Shown here: piece by piece, positions 18,551-27,346 of the stretch
Position numbering within the stretch: the first letter of the stretch is position 1
Layout of the letters: each line of letters begins with the position of its first letter
Origin: Phenylobacterium deserti
GTDB taxonomy: Bacteria; Pseudomonadota; Alphaproteobacteria; Caulobacterales; Caulobacteraceae
Direction: 5' to 3'
Assembly: GCA_945883235.1 (NCBI GenBank)
Contig: CAMCXF010000013.1
Coordinates: 1-60,000 of the forward strand
DNA: 60,000 nucleotides
The notes under the pieces: generated by a model
What the model saw: the letters and a program-made list of their open reading frames with translations, nothing else
Database searches by the model: none
Told to the model about the DNA's origin: nothing
Translations under genes and position numbers: made by a program

Positions 18551-19289
18551 TCTGGCTGGCGGCGTCGGAGCACAGGAACACGGCCATGGCGGCCACCTGA
18601 TCCGAGGTGACAAACGCCTTGGTCGGCTGGGCGGCGAGCAGCACGTCGTTGATCACCTGATCCTTGGTCATGCCGCGCGCGGCCATGGTGTCGGGGATCT
18701 GGCGTTCCACCAGCGGGGTCCAGACGTATCCGGGGCTGATACAGTTGACGGTGATCTTTGAGGTCGCAACTTCAAGCGCTGCGGTCTTGGTCAGCCCGAC
18801 CAGACCATGCTTGGCAGCCACGTAAGCTGACTTGAACGGCGAGGCGACCAGACTGTGGGCCGAGGCGGTCGAGATAATCCGGCCCCACCGGCGCGCCTTC
18901 ATTCCGGGTATCGCCGCGCGCATGGCGTGGAACGCTGAGGACAGGTTGATGGCCAGAATCTGGTCCCACTTTTCGATGGGAAACTCGTCGATAGGTGCCA
19001 CGTGCTGGATGCCGGCGTTGTTGACCAGGATATCCACGCCGCCAAACCTGGCCTCGGCGGCCGCGACCATGGTGGCAATGGCGGCGGGATTGGTCATGTC
19101 GGCACCGTCATAGGTAGCCTTGACCCCGAATTGAGCCTCAATGCCGGCCCGTTCCGCTTCGATAGCGGCGGCATCGCCGAAGCCGTTCAGGACAATATTG
19201 GCACCCTTTTTCGCCAGGGCCTGGGCGATGGCCAGCCCGATGCCACTGGTAGAGCCGGTGATGAGTGCAGTTTTGGTCGCAAGCGTCAT
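18504..19289 (-). CDS. bdhA: 3-hydroxybutyrate dehydrogenase (SDR)
   Basis: 261 residues. Rossmann motif TGSTSGIG near residue 11, NNAGIQHVAPIDEFP, catalytic S/Y/K in STASAHSLVASPFKSAYVAAK, and AQPTKAFVTSDQVA near the end are hallmarks of bacterial D-3-hydroxybutyrate dehydrogenase. It interconverts 3-hydroxybutyrate and acetoacetate with NAD, linking polyhydroxybutyrate or ketone-body use to acetyl-CoA. No other PHB gene is next to it. Divergent arrangement is absent; it lies downstream of radC on the same strand after a 69-base gap. Confidence 0.92.
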   Translation of the reverse strand: MTLATKTALITGSTSGIGLAIAQALAKKGANIVLNGFGDAAAIEAERAGIEAQFGVKATYDGADMTNPAAIATMVAAAEARFGGVDILVNNAGIQHVAPIDEFPIEKWDQILAINLSSAFHAMRAAIPGMKARRWGRIISTASAHSLVASPFKSAYVAAKHGLVGLTKTAALEVATSKITVNCISPGYVWTPLVERQIPDTMAARGMTKDQVINDVLLAAQPTKAFVTSDQVAAMAVFLCSDAASQITGANLSMDGGWTAA

Positions 19290-19358
19290 GTCTGGCTCCG
19301 GGGTGCGCGAGTGGGTGGAATAGCGCAGTCAGCTACGTTGCGCAGCAGTCCAGGCGGC

Positions 19359-20099
19359 TCACATCAGCCCCAGTGCCTTGAAACTGGCGACGCCGTCGCG
19401 ACCGACCACCAGATGATCGTGGATGGTGATGCGCAGGTGCCGCGCCGCCTCGGCGATCTGGCGGGTCATGTCGATGTCAGCCTGCGAGGGCGTGGGGTCG
19501 CCTGACGGGTGGTTGTGCACCAGGATCACGGCGCTGGCTGAAAATTCCAGCGCACGACGGACGACCTCGCGCGGATAAACCGGGGCGTGGTCGACGGTTC
19601 CCTGGTTCATGGTCTCGTCGGCGATCAACTGGTTCTTCTTGTCGAGGAACAGCACGCGAAACTGCTCGCGGGTTTCATGGGCCAGCGCGGTCTTCACATA
19701 GGCCAGCAAGGCGGCCCAGGATGAAATCACGGGTCTCCGCACGACCTGTTCGCGCGCTGTGCGCAGGGCGACCTCATGTATCAGTTTCAAGTCGAGCGCG
19801 ACCGCTTCGCCGACGCCGGCGACGATGCGCAGGTCTGCTGCGGTCGCCCCCAGCACAGCACCCAGCGAGCCAAACCGTGCGAGCAACTGCTTGGCCAGCG
19901 GTTTGACGTCTCCACGCGGCACCGAGCGGAACAACAGCAGTTCCACTACCTCATAGTCCGGCAGTGCCGGCAGTCCGCCTGCCACCGCCCGATCCCGCAG
20001 CCGCGCGCGATGACCGGCATAGTGGGGCCGAGGCACCGGCTGCGGTGCCCACAGGTCGGACGGGATGGAAACTTCCTCGACGGAGCCAATCTGCGTCAT
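19359..20099 (-). CDS. radC: RadC family protein (JAMM/MPN domain)
   Basis: 246 residues. The C-terminal JAMM metalloprotease-like motif is intact: [14 protein letters not shown], with metal ligands H195, H197 and D208 and E108-type residues upstream. The N-terminal helix-hairpin-helix-like part ([30 protein letters not shown]) suggests DNA contact. RadC has historically been linked to repair, though its true role is unresolved. A GTTC-N7-GTTC LexA box lies only 10 bases before the ATG at 20099, so SOS control is likely. There is no ribosome site before the ATG, fitting a near-leaderless transcript. Confidence 0.93.
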   Translation of the reverse strand: MTQIGSVEEVSIPSDLWAPQPVPRPHYAGHRARLRDRAVAGGLPALPDYEVVELLLFRSVPRGDVKPLAKQLLARFGSLGAVLGATAADLRIVAGVGEAVALDLKLIHEVALRTAREQVVRRPVISSWAALLAYVKTALAHETREQFRVLFLDKKNQLIADETMNQGTVDHAPVYPREVVRRALEFSASAVILVHNHPSGDPTPSQADIDMTRQIAEAARHLRITIHDHLVVGRDGVASFKALGLM

Positions 20100-20108
20100 C
20101 TACACAAT

Positions 20109-20123
20109 GTTCCGTAATTGTTC
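20109..20123. promoter_or_regulatory. LexA (SOS) box upstream of radC
   Basis: The sequence is GTTC, seven bases (CGTAATT), GTTC: an exact match to the alphaproteobacterial LexA operator. Read on the radC strand, a TTGCCA hexamer and an AACATT hexamer 17 bases apart (20112-20140 region) would form a promoter with the box over its -10 half. A divergent small reading frame starts at 20215. Confidence 0.72.
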
Positions 20124-20214
20124 TGAATTGGCAAGTGTGATTCAAGACCCCCAATCAGGGGACGCGCCGCAAGGGTCCGATCGCCATTCTGTGCGGCATG
20201 GGGGCGAGACGCAT

Positions 20215-20292
20215 ATGAAGTTCGGGACTTTGCTCGGGGTAATGGCGGCGGCCGTCACCGTAGTGATGCTGTTGGTCGTGTCGCCGATCTAG
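20215..20292 (+). CDS. Possible 25-residue hydrophobic membrane peptide
   Basis: ATG at 20215 opens a frame encoding MKFGTLLGVMAAAVTVVMLL and five more residues, then TAG. It is a single transmembrane helix with a lysine at the start. The initiation region has only a G-rich run (20200-20204) about 10 bases upstream. It lies 92 bases from the LexA box, divergent from radC. In Caulobacter crescentus a 29-residue SOS-induced membrane peptide (SidA) blocks division; size and setting recall that, but I cannot show sequence similarity. It could also be chance. Confidence 0.35.
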   Translation: MKFGTLLGVMAAAVTVVMLLVVSPI

Positions 20293-20330
20293 CGGTCGGT
20301 CGATCTCACGGTCGCGCCTTGAGCGAGCCG

Positions 20331-22043
20331 TCAGATCAGGTCCAGCGGCACCGCCCCGACGTCGCCGCCGCGCCAGCCATTGCGGGCCTCGGCGCGGTGA
20401 TCGCGGGCGGCACCGCGGCGGCCTTGGCGGGCTTCGGCTTCTGACAGAATCCTCAGCGCAAGCGCGTCCTGCGGCCATTCGGCCAGACTGGCGTGAGCGG
20501 CGCGTTCGGCCTCGGCGTATCGACCGGCCTTGAGCTGGGCGGCGGCCAGGCTGCGGCGTACCGGATACCACCAGGGGGGTGGGTCGAAATTCTTGGGCAC
20601 CGGGAAGGCTTTTTCCTGAGCGATAGCGGTACGGGCGAAGATCACGGCGGCCTGGCTGGCGTCTCCGCGCAGCATGGCGGCGCGACCCCGCAGCACGCCG
20701 CCGGCGACCTCGGCTATTGGCAGGTTGTTGGCTTCCGTGGCCTGGCTGGCTTCTCCCCGAACGTTTGTGGGATTGCCCTGCGGCGGGCCTCCGGCAGGGA
20801 GTTTGGCGGCCTCCGCGCGCAACGCTGCAATCGCATCGGCTTCGCGCAGGACGGCTGCCGCATCGCCCTTTGCGGCGAAGGCCTCGCCACGGGCATAGTG
20901 GAAGTAGATCTTATGCAGGCGGGTGTCCGACGGCGCGCTGGTCAGCGCCAGGGCGCGGTCCGGCGCGAAGCGTCCGAGGGCCACAAGGCTGCGCGCCGTT
21001 GTGATGCTTTGGCGGTCGGTCGTCGTTTCCGGGAAGCCCTTCCTCGCGTGATCGGCGTACCTCAGGGCCAGGCTCCGGTCGCCGGACATCATCGCCCCGC
21101 CCAGGCCGAACAGATAGTTGTGCAGGTAGTACCGGGTACCCGGCGCGTTGCCGATAGTGGAGAGGGCGGACCCCGTCTCCGCATCGACCTTCATCGCCGC
21201 AGCATTGGATCGGGCCACCTCCTGGTAGAGACCGACCCGCATCAGGGTGTGGGTGCCCATGTGGACCAGATGGCCTGCGCTCGGCGCGAGCGTGCCCAGG
21301 CGCTTGGCGTAGGGCAGGGCCAGCGGCGCGTGGCCGGCGAACTCGGTGGCGTGGATGTAGTAGTGGATCGCCGCCGTCTCATCCGGCTTGCGGGTCAGCA
21401 CCGCTTCCAGGATTTCCTGGGCCCGGGGCACGCCCGAGTAGTCCTCCTGACGGGCGGGAATGATCAGGGCGTGCGCCGTCAGGGTGGCGATGGCGTCGTC
21501 GTCCGGATAGCGGCGCGCGATGGCGTCCATGGCCTTGCCGAACGCCTGCTCGCGGCCTTCGGGCGGGGCGACGGGATGGTAGCGGATTTGCAGGGCGGCG
21601 ATCAGGGCGGCGGCGCGCTCGTCGCCCGGCTTCACGACTTTCGCGGCGCGGTCGGCCACGGCCAGGGCGGCGGCGGTCTGCTCGGGCGTCACCTGGTAGT
21701 TGAGCGTAGATCCCAGCGACAGCGCCTCGGCCCAGACGCAAAGCGCGCAGCTGGGGTCCAGCGCGGCGGCTTTGGCGAGCGCCTGCTTGGTCTCGGCGTG
21801 CAGGAAGCCGTGATAGGCGTTTATTCCATAGGTGAACCAGGCCTGGACTTCGGCACTGGTGGTGTCGGCCTGGAAGGTGCTGGTGCCGACGCCGTCGCGA
21901 ATCCTGCCGTTGGCCGCGACCGCGGCTTCAATGGCGGTCTCGGCGCCGCAGATGAGATTGATCCCCGCCTCAACCGTGCTGGCACCGAGACCGGTGGGAG
22001 AAGCCAGCACCATGGCGGCGCCCAGCGCCAAAGCAAATTTCAC
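20331..22043 (-). CDS. Secreted TPR-like repeat protein
   Basis: 570 residues with a signal peptide. The body is built of helical repeats rich in Ala and Leu (for example WFTYGINAYHGFLHAETKQA, AALAVADRAAKVVKPGDER, AERAAHASLAEWPQDALALR) that resemble tetratricopeptide repeats. Motifs such as HYYIHATEFAGH and GHLVHMGTHTLMRVG are conserved in a family of large hypothetical TPR proteins. A CALCVWAEAL segment with two Cys precedes them. It probably acts as a periplasmic binding scaffold; the partner is unknown. The GTG start at 22043 has GAGGGGA upstream at good spacing, whereas the longer frame runs into map. Confidence 0.83.
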   Translation of the reverse strand: MKFALALGAAMVLASPTGLGASTVEAGINLICGAETAIEAAVAANGRIRDGVGTSTFQADTTSAEVQAWFTYGINAYHGFLHAETKQALAKAAALDPSCALCVWAEALSLGSTLNYQVTPEQTAAALAVADRAAKVVKPGDERAAALIAALQIRYHPVAPPEGREQAFGKAMDAIARRYPDDDAIATLTAHALIIPARQEDYSGVPRAQEILEAVLTRKPDETAAIHYYIHATEFAGHAPLALPYAKRLGTLAPSAGHLVHMGTHTLMRVGLYQEVARSNAAAMKVDAETGSALSTIGNAPGTRYYLHNYLFGLGGAMMSGDRSLALRYADHARKGFPETTTDRQSITTARSLVALGRFAPDRALALTSAPSDTRLHKIYFHYARGEAFAAKGDAAAVLREADAIAALRAEAAKLPAGGPPQGNPTNVRGEASQATEANNLPIAEVAGGVLRGRAAMLRGDASQAAVIFARTAIAQEKAFPVPKNFDPPPWWYPVRRSLAAAQLKAGRYAEAERAAHASLAEWPQDALALRILSEAEARQGRRGAARDHRAEARNGWRGGDVGAVPLDLI

Positions 22044-22102
22044 AGCCGTTTCCCCTCGCGGTCCGGGGACAGCATCGCGCGGTCCGGCCCGCTCCGCAAC
22101 CG

Positions 22103-22921
22103 TCAGGCGCTGAGGATCGACGGTTTGAACTGGCCGGTGGGTGACAGGGTGAAAACCTCGATGCCGGTTTCGGTGACGCCGCAGGAATGTTCGCACTGGG
22201 CCGACAGCGATTTGTCACGAGTGACTGCCGTCCAGCCGTCCGACAACAGTTTCACCGGATGCTTGCCCAGATTGACCATGGGTTCGATGGTGAAGAACAT
22301 GCCCGGCCGCAGCAATTCGCCCGTGCCCTTCTGCCCGAAGTGCAGGATGTTTGGCGCGTCGTGGAACACCCGGCCCAGCCCGTGGCCGCAGAAGTCGCGC
22401 ACCACCGAACAGCGCATGCTCTCGACATAGGTCTGGATGGCGTGGCCGATGTCGCCGGTTCGCGCGCCGGGCTTCACCGCGTCCAGCCCGCGTCGCAAGG
22501 ACTCATAGGTCACGTCCACCAGCCGCTTGGCGCGGGGCGCGACCGGCCCGACACCATACATCCGCGACGTGTCGCCGTGCCAGCCGTCGACGATTACGGT
22601 GACGTCGATATTGACGATATCGCCCTCGCGCAGCACCCGCTCGCCGGGGATGCCGTGACAGACGATGTGGTTTGGGCTGATGCAGGTGGTCTTGGTATAG
22701 CCGCGATAGCCCAGGCAGGCAGGGATCGCGCCATGGTCCAGGATGAATTCGCGCGCCAGGGTGTCGAGGTGGTCGGTGACCACGCCCGGAACGACGTGGG
22801 GCGCCAGCATATCCAGGCACTCGGCGCCCAGCCGTCCAGCGGCGCGCATGCCCTCGAAACCCGCCGCGTCATGCAGCTTGATCTGGCCCGTGCGGTGATC
22901 GGCGTCGAGGATGTCGGTCAT
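22103..22921 (-). CDS. map: Methionine aminopeptidase type I
   Basis: 272 residues. All residues of the dinuclear site are visible: H89 in CHGIPG, D106 in NIDVTV, D117 in WHGDTS, H180 in GHGLG, H187 in VFHD, E213 in TIEPM and E244 in QCEHS. It removes the initiator methionine from new proteins in the cytoplasm. The segment QCEHSCGVTE differs from the usual QFEHT-type wording but keeps the metal-binding Glu. It is preceded by sfsA on the same strand (gap 42 bases), so the two are probably one transcript. Confidence 0.95.
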   Translation of the reverse strand: MTDILDADHRTGQIKLHDAAGFEGMRAAGRLGAECLDMLAPHVVPGVVTDHLDTLAREFILDHGAIPACLGYRGYTKTTCISPNHIVCHGIPGERVLREGDIVNIDVTVIVDGWHGDTSRMYGVGPVAPRAKRLVDVTYESLRRGLDAVKPGARTGDIGHAIQTYVESMRCSVVRDFCGHGLGRVFHDAPNILHFGQKGTGELLRPGMFFTIEPMVNLGKHPVKLLSDGWTAVTRDKSLSAQCEHSCGVTETGIEVFTLSPTGQFKPSILSA

Positions 22922-22963
22922 AGGAGGCTCCAGCGGCCTATGTCGCTCTTTTGGAGTGAAGAT

Positions 22964-23674
22964 TCAACCGGGGCTGCCGGCCCAGGGAACCCGATCAGCG
23001 ATCCGCACGGCCACTGTCGTAATCTCGCAGGCCCGCACCAGCACCTCCACCCCCGCCGCCGCTGCTTCCGTCAGGCCCGCCGCATAGGCTGGATCGAGAT
23101 CATGACAGGCGGCAAAGGCGTCGCAGTCGCTGCGCTGGATCACGAACAGCATCACGGCGCGCTCGCCCGCCTCGACCATGGCGGTGAGTTCCCACAGGTG
23201 CTTCAGCGAACGCGCGGCCACGCAATCCGGAAATTCGGCGAGCGTGCCCGCGCGCCGCAGGTGGCAGTTCTTCACTTCCAGCCAGCACCGCGCGCGGTCC
23301 GGGGCTTCCAGCAGGAAATCCACGCGGGAGTTTACCCCGTAACGCACCTCGCGCCGGTGGGTCGCGTAACCGGTGAGCTCAGGGATCGCGTCGGCTGCGA
23401 GTGCCTCGGCGACCAGTCGGTTGGGGTGCATGGTGTTGATCCCCACCAGCCCGCCGTCGGCTTCTACCAGTTCCAAGGTGTGGGCCAGCTTGCGTTTGGG
23501 ATTGTCGGAGCGGGAAACCCAGGCCGGCAGCCCCGGCGTGTTCAGGCCCAGCATCGCGCCTGGGTTGGGGCAGTGGGCGGTGATCTCGCGCCCATCGTCC
23601 AGTACGACGTCTGCGAAGAAGCGTTTGTAGCGGCTGACCAGAACGCCGCGTTCGAGGGGTGAGGGGAAATCCAT
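22964..23674 (-). CDS. sfsA: SfsA family protein (sugar fermentation stimulation protein)
   Basis: 236 residues. Characteristic stretches are [27 protein letters not shown] near the start, [15 protein letters not shown], and the nuclease-like core [22 protein letters not shown] with E-x-K. SfsA was first linked to maltose metabolism in E. coli; the fold combines an OB-like domain with a PD-(D/E)XK-like domain, and the true function is uncertain. It lies upstream of map in the same direction. Confidence 0.93.
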   Translation of the reverse strand: MDFPSPLERGVLVSRYKRFFADVVLDDGREITAHCPNPGAMLGLNTPGLPAWVSRSDNPKRKLAHTLELVEADGGLVGINTMHPNRLVAEALAADAIPELTGYATHRREVRYGVNSRVDFLLEAPDRARCWLEVKNCHLRRAGTLAEFPDCVAARSLKHLWELTAMVEAGERAVMLFVIQRSDCDAFAACHDLDPAYAAGLTEAAAAGVEVLVRACEITTVAVRIADRVPWAGSPG

Positions 23675-23737
23675 AACACCTGGGAGCTACTACGCCATGT
23701 GGCGCATGGCTTGTGTACCTCCTGTGCGGCGCATTCG

Positions 23738-23772
23738 AAAACCCTCGATCCGGTTCGATCCGGATCGAGGGT
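23738..23772 (-). terminator. Rho-independent terminator of the lipoprotein gene
   Basis: A perfect 13-base inverted repeat (arms 23741-23753 and 23760-23772, loop TTCGAT on the + strand) is followed on the minus strand by TTTT. It lies 55 bases beyond the stop of the small lipoprotein gene and before sfsA, so it separates the two. Confidence 0.8.
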
Positions 23773-23826
23773 CCCAACCTCGGCGATCACGCGACGCTGG
23801 GCGTCGCGCCATCGGGCTCTCCGAAC

Positions 23827-24084
23827 CTATCGCTTTTCGGTGGTGGTCGTGCTGCTGGTGGTGGAGCCGGGATCACCGGTCATGGCGTCGGGTGCCGTGG
23901 TGGTGGTCGACTCGGTCGTGCTGGTGCTGGCTTCAGGGGCCGGCGTGGTGATGTTGACCGCTGGCGGCGTGACGGTGACCTCGGTCGTCGCAGCGGGAGC
24001 CGGCGGATCGGCTTCCTGAGTCTGCGAGCAGGCTGACAGGCTCATGGCCAGGATGGCGGCGGCGAGAATGGCGGCGTTGTTCAT
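23827..24084 (-). CDS. Small Thr/Ser-rich lipoprotein
   Basis: 85 residues. A short signal sequence ends in the lipobox LSAC (Cys19), after which the mature part is low-complexity and very rich in Thr, Ser, Pro and Ala (repeated TTE, TTTT, TPPA). It is likely lipid-anchored in the envelope; the function is unknown. The start at 24084 was chosen as the ATG that gives a good lipoprotein signal; upstream in-frame starts add a polar stretch. A strong terminator follows it. Confidence 0.72.
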   Translation of the reverse strand: MNNAAILAAAILAMSLSACSQTQEADPPAPAATTEVTVTPPAVNITTPAPEASTSTTESTTTTAPDAMTGDPGSTTSSTTTTEKR

Positions 24085-24204
24085 GTGGCGTACCCCGGAG
24101 GTGGATCCCTCGACTGGCCAACGCAACGAGATTGATTTTCGTTGCACCTGTTGGTGAGCCGCCGGCGCGCGGCTACAACCGGTCACCAATTTCCGGGAGC
24201 CGAA

Positions 24205-24972
24205 ATGAGCCAGCCGACCAACGACCGTGTCACCGCCGCCGTGCTGGTGATCGGCGACGAGATCCTTTCTGGCCGGACGCAGGATACCAATACCCGCGAC
24301 ATCGCCCGCTATCTGGGTGTAATCGGCGTGGACCTGGCCGAGACCCGTACGGTGCCGGATGTGATGGACGAGATCGTCGATGCGCTGAATGCACTCAGGT
24401 CGCGATATGATTACGTGATCACCACCGGCGGCATCGGGCCGACGCATGACGACATCACGGCCGATGCGGTGGCACAGGCTTTCGGGGTCGAGCTTTACGA
24501 ACACCCGGATATCATCGCCATGATGGCTTCGCGCTGGGGTGGTGAGATCAATGCCGCGCGGCGTCGGATGGCCCGCATTCCGGTCGGTGGCGACATGGTC
24601 AAGAACCCGGTGCAGGGGCCGCCTGGCTTCACCATCGGCAATGTCTTCACCTTGGCCGGCGTGCCGCAGATCATGCGTGGCATGCTGGAAGATGTCGGCC
24701 CCCGGATGCGGGGCGGACGACCGACGGTGTCACGCACCGTGCGCGTGGAGGGTTCTGGCGAGGGCGTGATCGCTGCCCCGCTGGAAGCCGTCGCCAAGGC
24801 GCACCCGGATATGTCGCTTGGTAGCTATCCGTTCTACGGGGCCGACGGTTATGGCTCGAACCTGGTGCTGCGAAGCCGTGACGCGACACAGCTGGGCGAC
24901 GTGGTCATCGAGCTGATCGCGGCCTTGAAAGCAGCCGGCATCGAGAACGTGGCCGAGATCGAAGCGGCCTGA
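24205..24972 (+). CDS. CinA/MoaB-like molybdopterin-binding domain protein
   Basis: 255 residues. The MoaB/Mog-type fold is shown by VIGDEILSGRTQDTNT near residue 15 and by TTGGIGPTHDDITADAV around residue 74. It lacks the C-terminal deamidase domain of full CinA, so it resembles the short CinA-like or molybdopterin-binding proteins. The activity could be a pyrophosphatase on nucleotides or a cofactor-related role; this is not decided by the sequence. ATG 24205 has a GGGAG ribosome site 5 bases upstream. Confidence 0.88.
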   Translation: MSQPTNDRVTAAVLVIGDEILSGRTQDTNTRDIARYLGVIGVDLAETRTVPDVMDEIVDALNALRSRYDYVITTGGIGPTHDDITADAVAQAFGVELYEHPDIIAMMASRWGGEINAARRRMARIPVGGDMVKNPVQGPPGFTIGNVFTLAGVPQIMRGMLEDVGPRMRGGRPTVSRTVRVEGSGEGVIAAPLEAVAKAHPDMSLGSYPFYGADGYGSNLVLRSRDATQLGDVVIELIAALKAAGIENVAEIEAA

Positions 24973-25047
24973 ACGCCCCGCAGAGTAGCTTGACCGACGT
25001 AGGGGCGCCCGCAACAAGTCGTCTCCAAACTCGGGAGGCTTACCAAC

Positions 25048-25827
25048 ATGGCGTTCAATCCATTCGACCTGACCGGCAAGGTGGGTCTGATCACCGGCGG
25101 CAATGGCGGGATTGGTCTGGGCATGGCCGAAGGGCTGGCGGCAGCGGGGGCCAGGGTCGCCGTCTGGGGGCAGAACCCGGACAAGAATGCCAAGGCTGAA
25201 GAGACGCTGAAAGCGTACGGCGTCGATGTATTGGTCCAGAAAGTCGACGTGGCCGACGAGGCCGCTGTGGTGGCCGCCGTCGCCGAGGTGCTGGCAAAGT
25301 TCGGTCGCATCGATTTCTGTGCTGCCAACGCGGGCCTGGGCGGCGGGGCGCCGTTCGAAGAGATGACCACCGAGAAGTGGCGGCGCGTCACGACGGTGAA
25401 CCTGGACGCTGTGTTCTGGACGTTCCGGGAGGCCGCCAAGCACATGGTCGAGCGTGCGCGAGCCGGCGATCCCGGCGGCTCGTTGTTGGTGACCTCGTCC
25501 ACCTCGGCGATCCACGGTGCGCCGCGCAATCAGGCCTATGCGGCGACCAAGGGAGCAGTGCTGTCGATGGTGCGTGGGTTGGCGGTGGAGTACGCGCGTT
25601 ACGGCATCCGGGCCAATTCGGTCCTGCCGGGCTGGATCCGGTCCGATATGACGGCGGCGGCGCAGAAGTGGGACAAGTTCAACGATCAGGTGATTGGGCG
25701 CGTGCCGATGCGTCGCTGGGGTGAGCCCGAAGATTTCTCCGGCCTGGCGGTCTATCTGGCGTCGGACGCCTCGAAGTTCCACACCGGCGACGCCTTCGTC
25801 ATCGATGGCGGTTACACCATCTATTGA
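25048..25827 (+). CDS. SDR family oxidoreductase
   Basis: 259 residues. Rossmann motif [13 protein letters not shown] near residue 14, NAGLGGG, and catalytic Ser plus YxxxK in [19 protein letters not shown] are complete. C-terminal VIDGGYTIY is typical. Which alcohol or ketone it uses is unknown. Ten bases later starts an enoyl-CoA hydratase family gene, so the two may act together on an acyl-CoA or related intermediate. Confidence 0.9.
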   Translation: MAFNPFDLTGKVGLITGGNGGIGLGMAEGLAAAGARVAVWGQNPDKNAKAEETLKAYGVDVLVQKVDVADEAAVVAAVAEVLAKFGRIDFCAANAGLGGGAPFEEMTTEKWRRVTTVNLDAVFWTFREAAKHMVERARAGDPGGSLLVTSSTSAIHGAPRNQAYAATKGAVLSMVRGLAVEYARYGIRANSVLPGWIRSDMTAAAQKWDKFNDQVIGRVPMRRWGEPEDFSGLAVYLASDASKFHTGDAFVIDGGYTIY

Positions 25828-25837
25828 GAGACCCGGC

Positions 25838-26632
25838 ATGAGCGATCCCTACGCCCGCTATACGCGGCTGAAGTTCGAACGACCGGCGGTCGGCGTGCTG
25901 CGGATTGTGATGAGCAATCCCGGCAAGCTGAATGCCACCGATGCCATCATGCATCGCGAGCTGGCCGAGGTCTGGCGGGATGTGGATGCCGACCCCGACA
26001 CCCGCTGCGCGATCTTGACCGGGGAGGGTGACACCTTCTCGGCGGGCGGCGATTTCGACATGATCCAGGGCATTGTCGATGATTTCGAAGTGCGCGTTCG
26101 ATCGATGCGCGAGGCCCGCGATATCGTCATGAACATAATCGACTGCCAGACCCCGGTGGTCAGCGCCATGCGCGGCGTAGCGGTGGGCGCGGGTCTGGTG
26201 TGTGGCCTGCTTGCGGATGTGTCGATCGCGGCGCCCGACACCCGGATCATCGATGGGCATACGCGCCTGGGCGTGGCGGCGGGCGATCATGCCGCGATCA
26301 TCTGGCCACTGCTGTGCGGGATGGCAAAGGCGAAATACTATCTGCTGACCTGCGACCCCCTGAGCGGCCAGGAGGCCGAGCGGATCGGGCTGATTTCGCT
26401 GTGCGTTCCCGACGACGAACTGGATGCCAAGGCGTTGGCGGTGGCGACCAAGCTGGCCAACGGTGCGCCGCGAGCGATCGCCTGGACCAAACACGCCCTG
26501 AACCATTGGCTCCGCTCGGCGGGCCCCGCGTTTGATGCTTCGCTGGCGCTGGAGTTCCTGGGCTTCACGGGTCCGGAAGCCGCCGAAGGGCTGGCCTCAC
26601 ACCGCGAAAAGCGCAAGCCGAAATTCGTTTAG
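25838..26632 (+). CDS. Enoyl-CoA hydratase/isomerase family protein
   Basis: 264 residues of the crotonase fold. Oxyanion-hole regions are [13 protein letters not shown] (about 67-79) and [14 protein letters not shown] (about 110). The [20 protein letters not shown] stretch follows at the usual distance. The usual catalytic Glu positions are not clear, because [13 protein letters not shown] stands where many hydratases have Glu, so the exact reaction is uncertain. It starts 10 bases after the SDR stop and is likely in the same transcript. Confidence 0.88.
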   Translation: MSDPYARYTRLKFERPAVGVLRIVMSNPGKLNATDAIMHRELAEVWRDVDADPDTRCAILTGEGDTFSAGGDFDMIQGIVDDFEVRVRSMREARDIVMNIIDCQTPVVSAMRGVAVGAGLVCGLLADVSIAAPDTRIIDGHTRLGVAAGDHAAIIWPLLCGMAKAKYYLLTCDPLSGQEAERIGLISLCVPDDELDAKALAVATKLANGAPRAIAWTKHALNHWLRSAGPAFDASLALEFLGFTGPEAAEGLASHREKRKPKFV

Positions 26633-26678
26633 AGCCTGTCCGTTTCAGATGGAACCATCTGAAACGGATAAACAGGCT
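26633..26678. repeat. Intergenic palindrome, possible terminator
   Basis: Directly after the stop of the hydratase gene is a nested palindrome. The core is a perfect 14-base inverted repeat (arms 26639-26652 and 26655-26668, TCCGTTTCAGATGG and its complement). Outer arms AGCCTGT (26633-26639) and ACAGGCT (26672-26678) flank it. There is no T-run. It may end transcription of the SDR-hydratase unit or be one copy of a dispersed repeat. The remaining bases up to 26876 show nothing clear. Confidence 0.65.
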
Positions 26679-26876
26679 CGTTCTTCATACATTTAGCGCG
26701 TGACGGGCGCCTGAACCGGTATCGACTTCAGGCTGTCACGCTCAAGAGCCTGCTGTACGAGCGGTGCCGGTTGTCGACCCGCTGTTGCCTCAAGTCCGGA
26801 AGACTGAACCTGATTCCCGTTGCCGCGGACCGACGTTGCGTTGAGGTGCCGGCGACAGCATGACGGTCCGGAAGTC

Positions 26877-27278
26877 TCAACGCCCCCGCCGCCCGGCCTT
26901 GATCTCTGCCGGGTTCAGAAAGCCGTCCCTGTTGGTGTCTATTTCACCAAATCGCACTTCTGCCCGCGCAGCCAGTTCCTCGGGCGATAGCGCGCCGTCG
27001 CCGGACAGATCGTTGGCCTTGAAGATTTTCTGGACCGCACCCTTGACGCCAGGCAGGCGCGCAAATGCTGGCAGCTCCGATACGGTGACCTGACCATCGC
27101 GGTTCTTGTCGAACTTCATGGACTCCGACACGAGGCCGTTGCGGTACTCCGCGCGCGAGGTTCGGCCATCCTTGTCTGCGTCAAATCCGGCCAGATTTGA
27201 CGGTTGGGCCAAGGTTGGTTTGACGCAGGCCAAGGCGATCAGCACGCTTAGCAGGTAGAGCTTTTGGAACGAGGACAT
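26877..27278 (-). CDS. Secreted EF-hand protein
   Basis: 133 residues with a signal peptide ending near LAQ. Four EF-hand-like calcium loops are visible: DADKDGRTSRAE, DKNRDGQVTVSE, NDLSGDGALSPEE and DTNRDGFLNPAE, which have the D-x-D/N-x-D-G-x pattern. It probably binds calcium in the periplasm as a sensor or stabiliser. The ATG at 27278 is preceded by GGGAGC, while a longer frame from 27329 is not supported. The next gene upstream on the same strand starts 69 bases earlier. Confidence 0.85.
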   Translation of the reverse strand: MSSFQKLYLLSVLIALACVKPTLAQPSNLAGFDADKDGRTSRAEYRNGLVSESMKFDKNRDGQVTVSELPAFARLPGVKGAVQKIFKANDLSGDGALSPEELAARAEVRFGEIDTNRDGFLNPAEIKAGRRGR

Positions 27279-27346
27279 AGGCGCTCCCGCTGAAGCGTGG
27301 CTGCACCGAAATGTGCGACCCGGGGCCAATGGTCAAGCTTCCAGCG

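Noticed and set aside
20493..22430. 645-residue plus-strand frame
   Set aside because: Antisense shadow of the TPR-like and map genes, with no motif.
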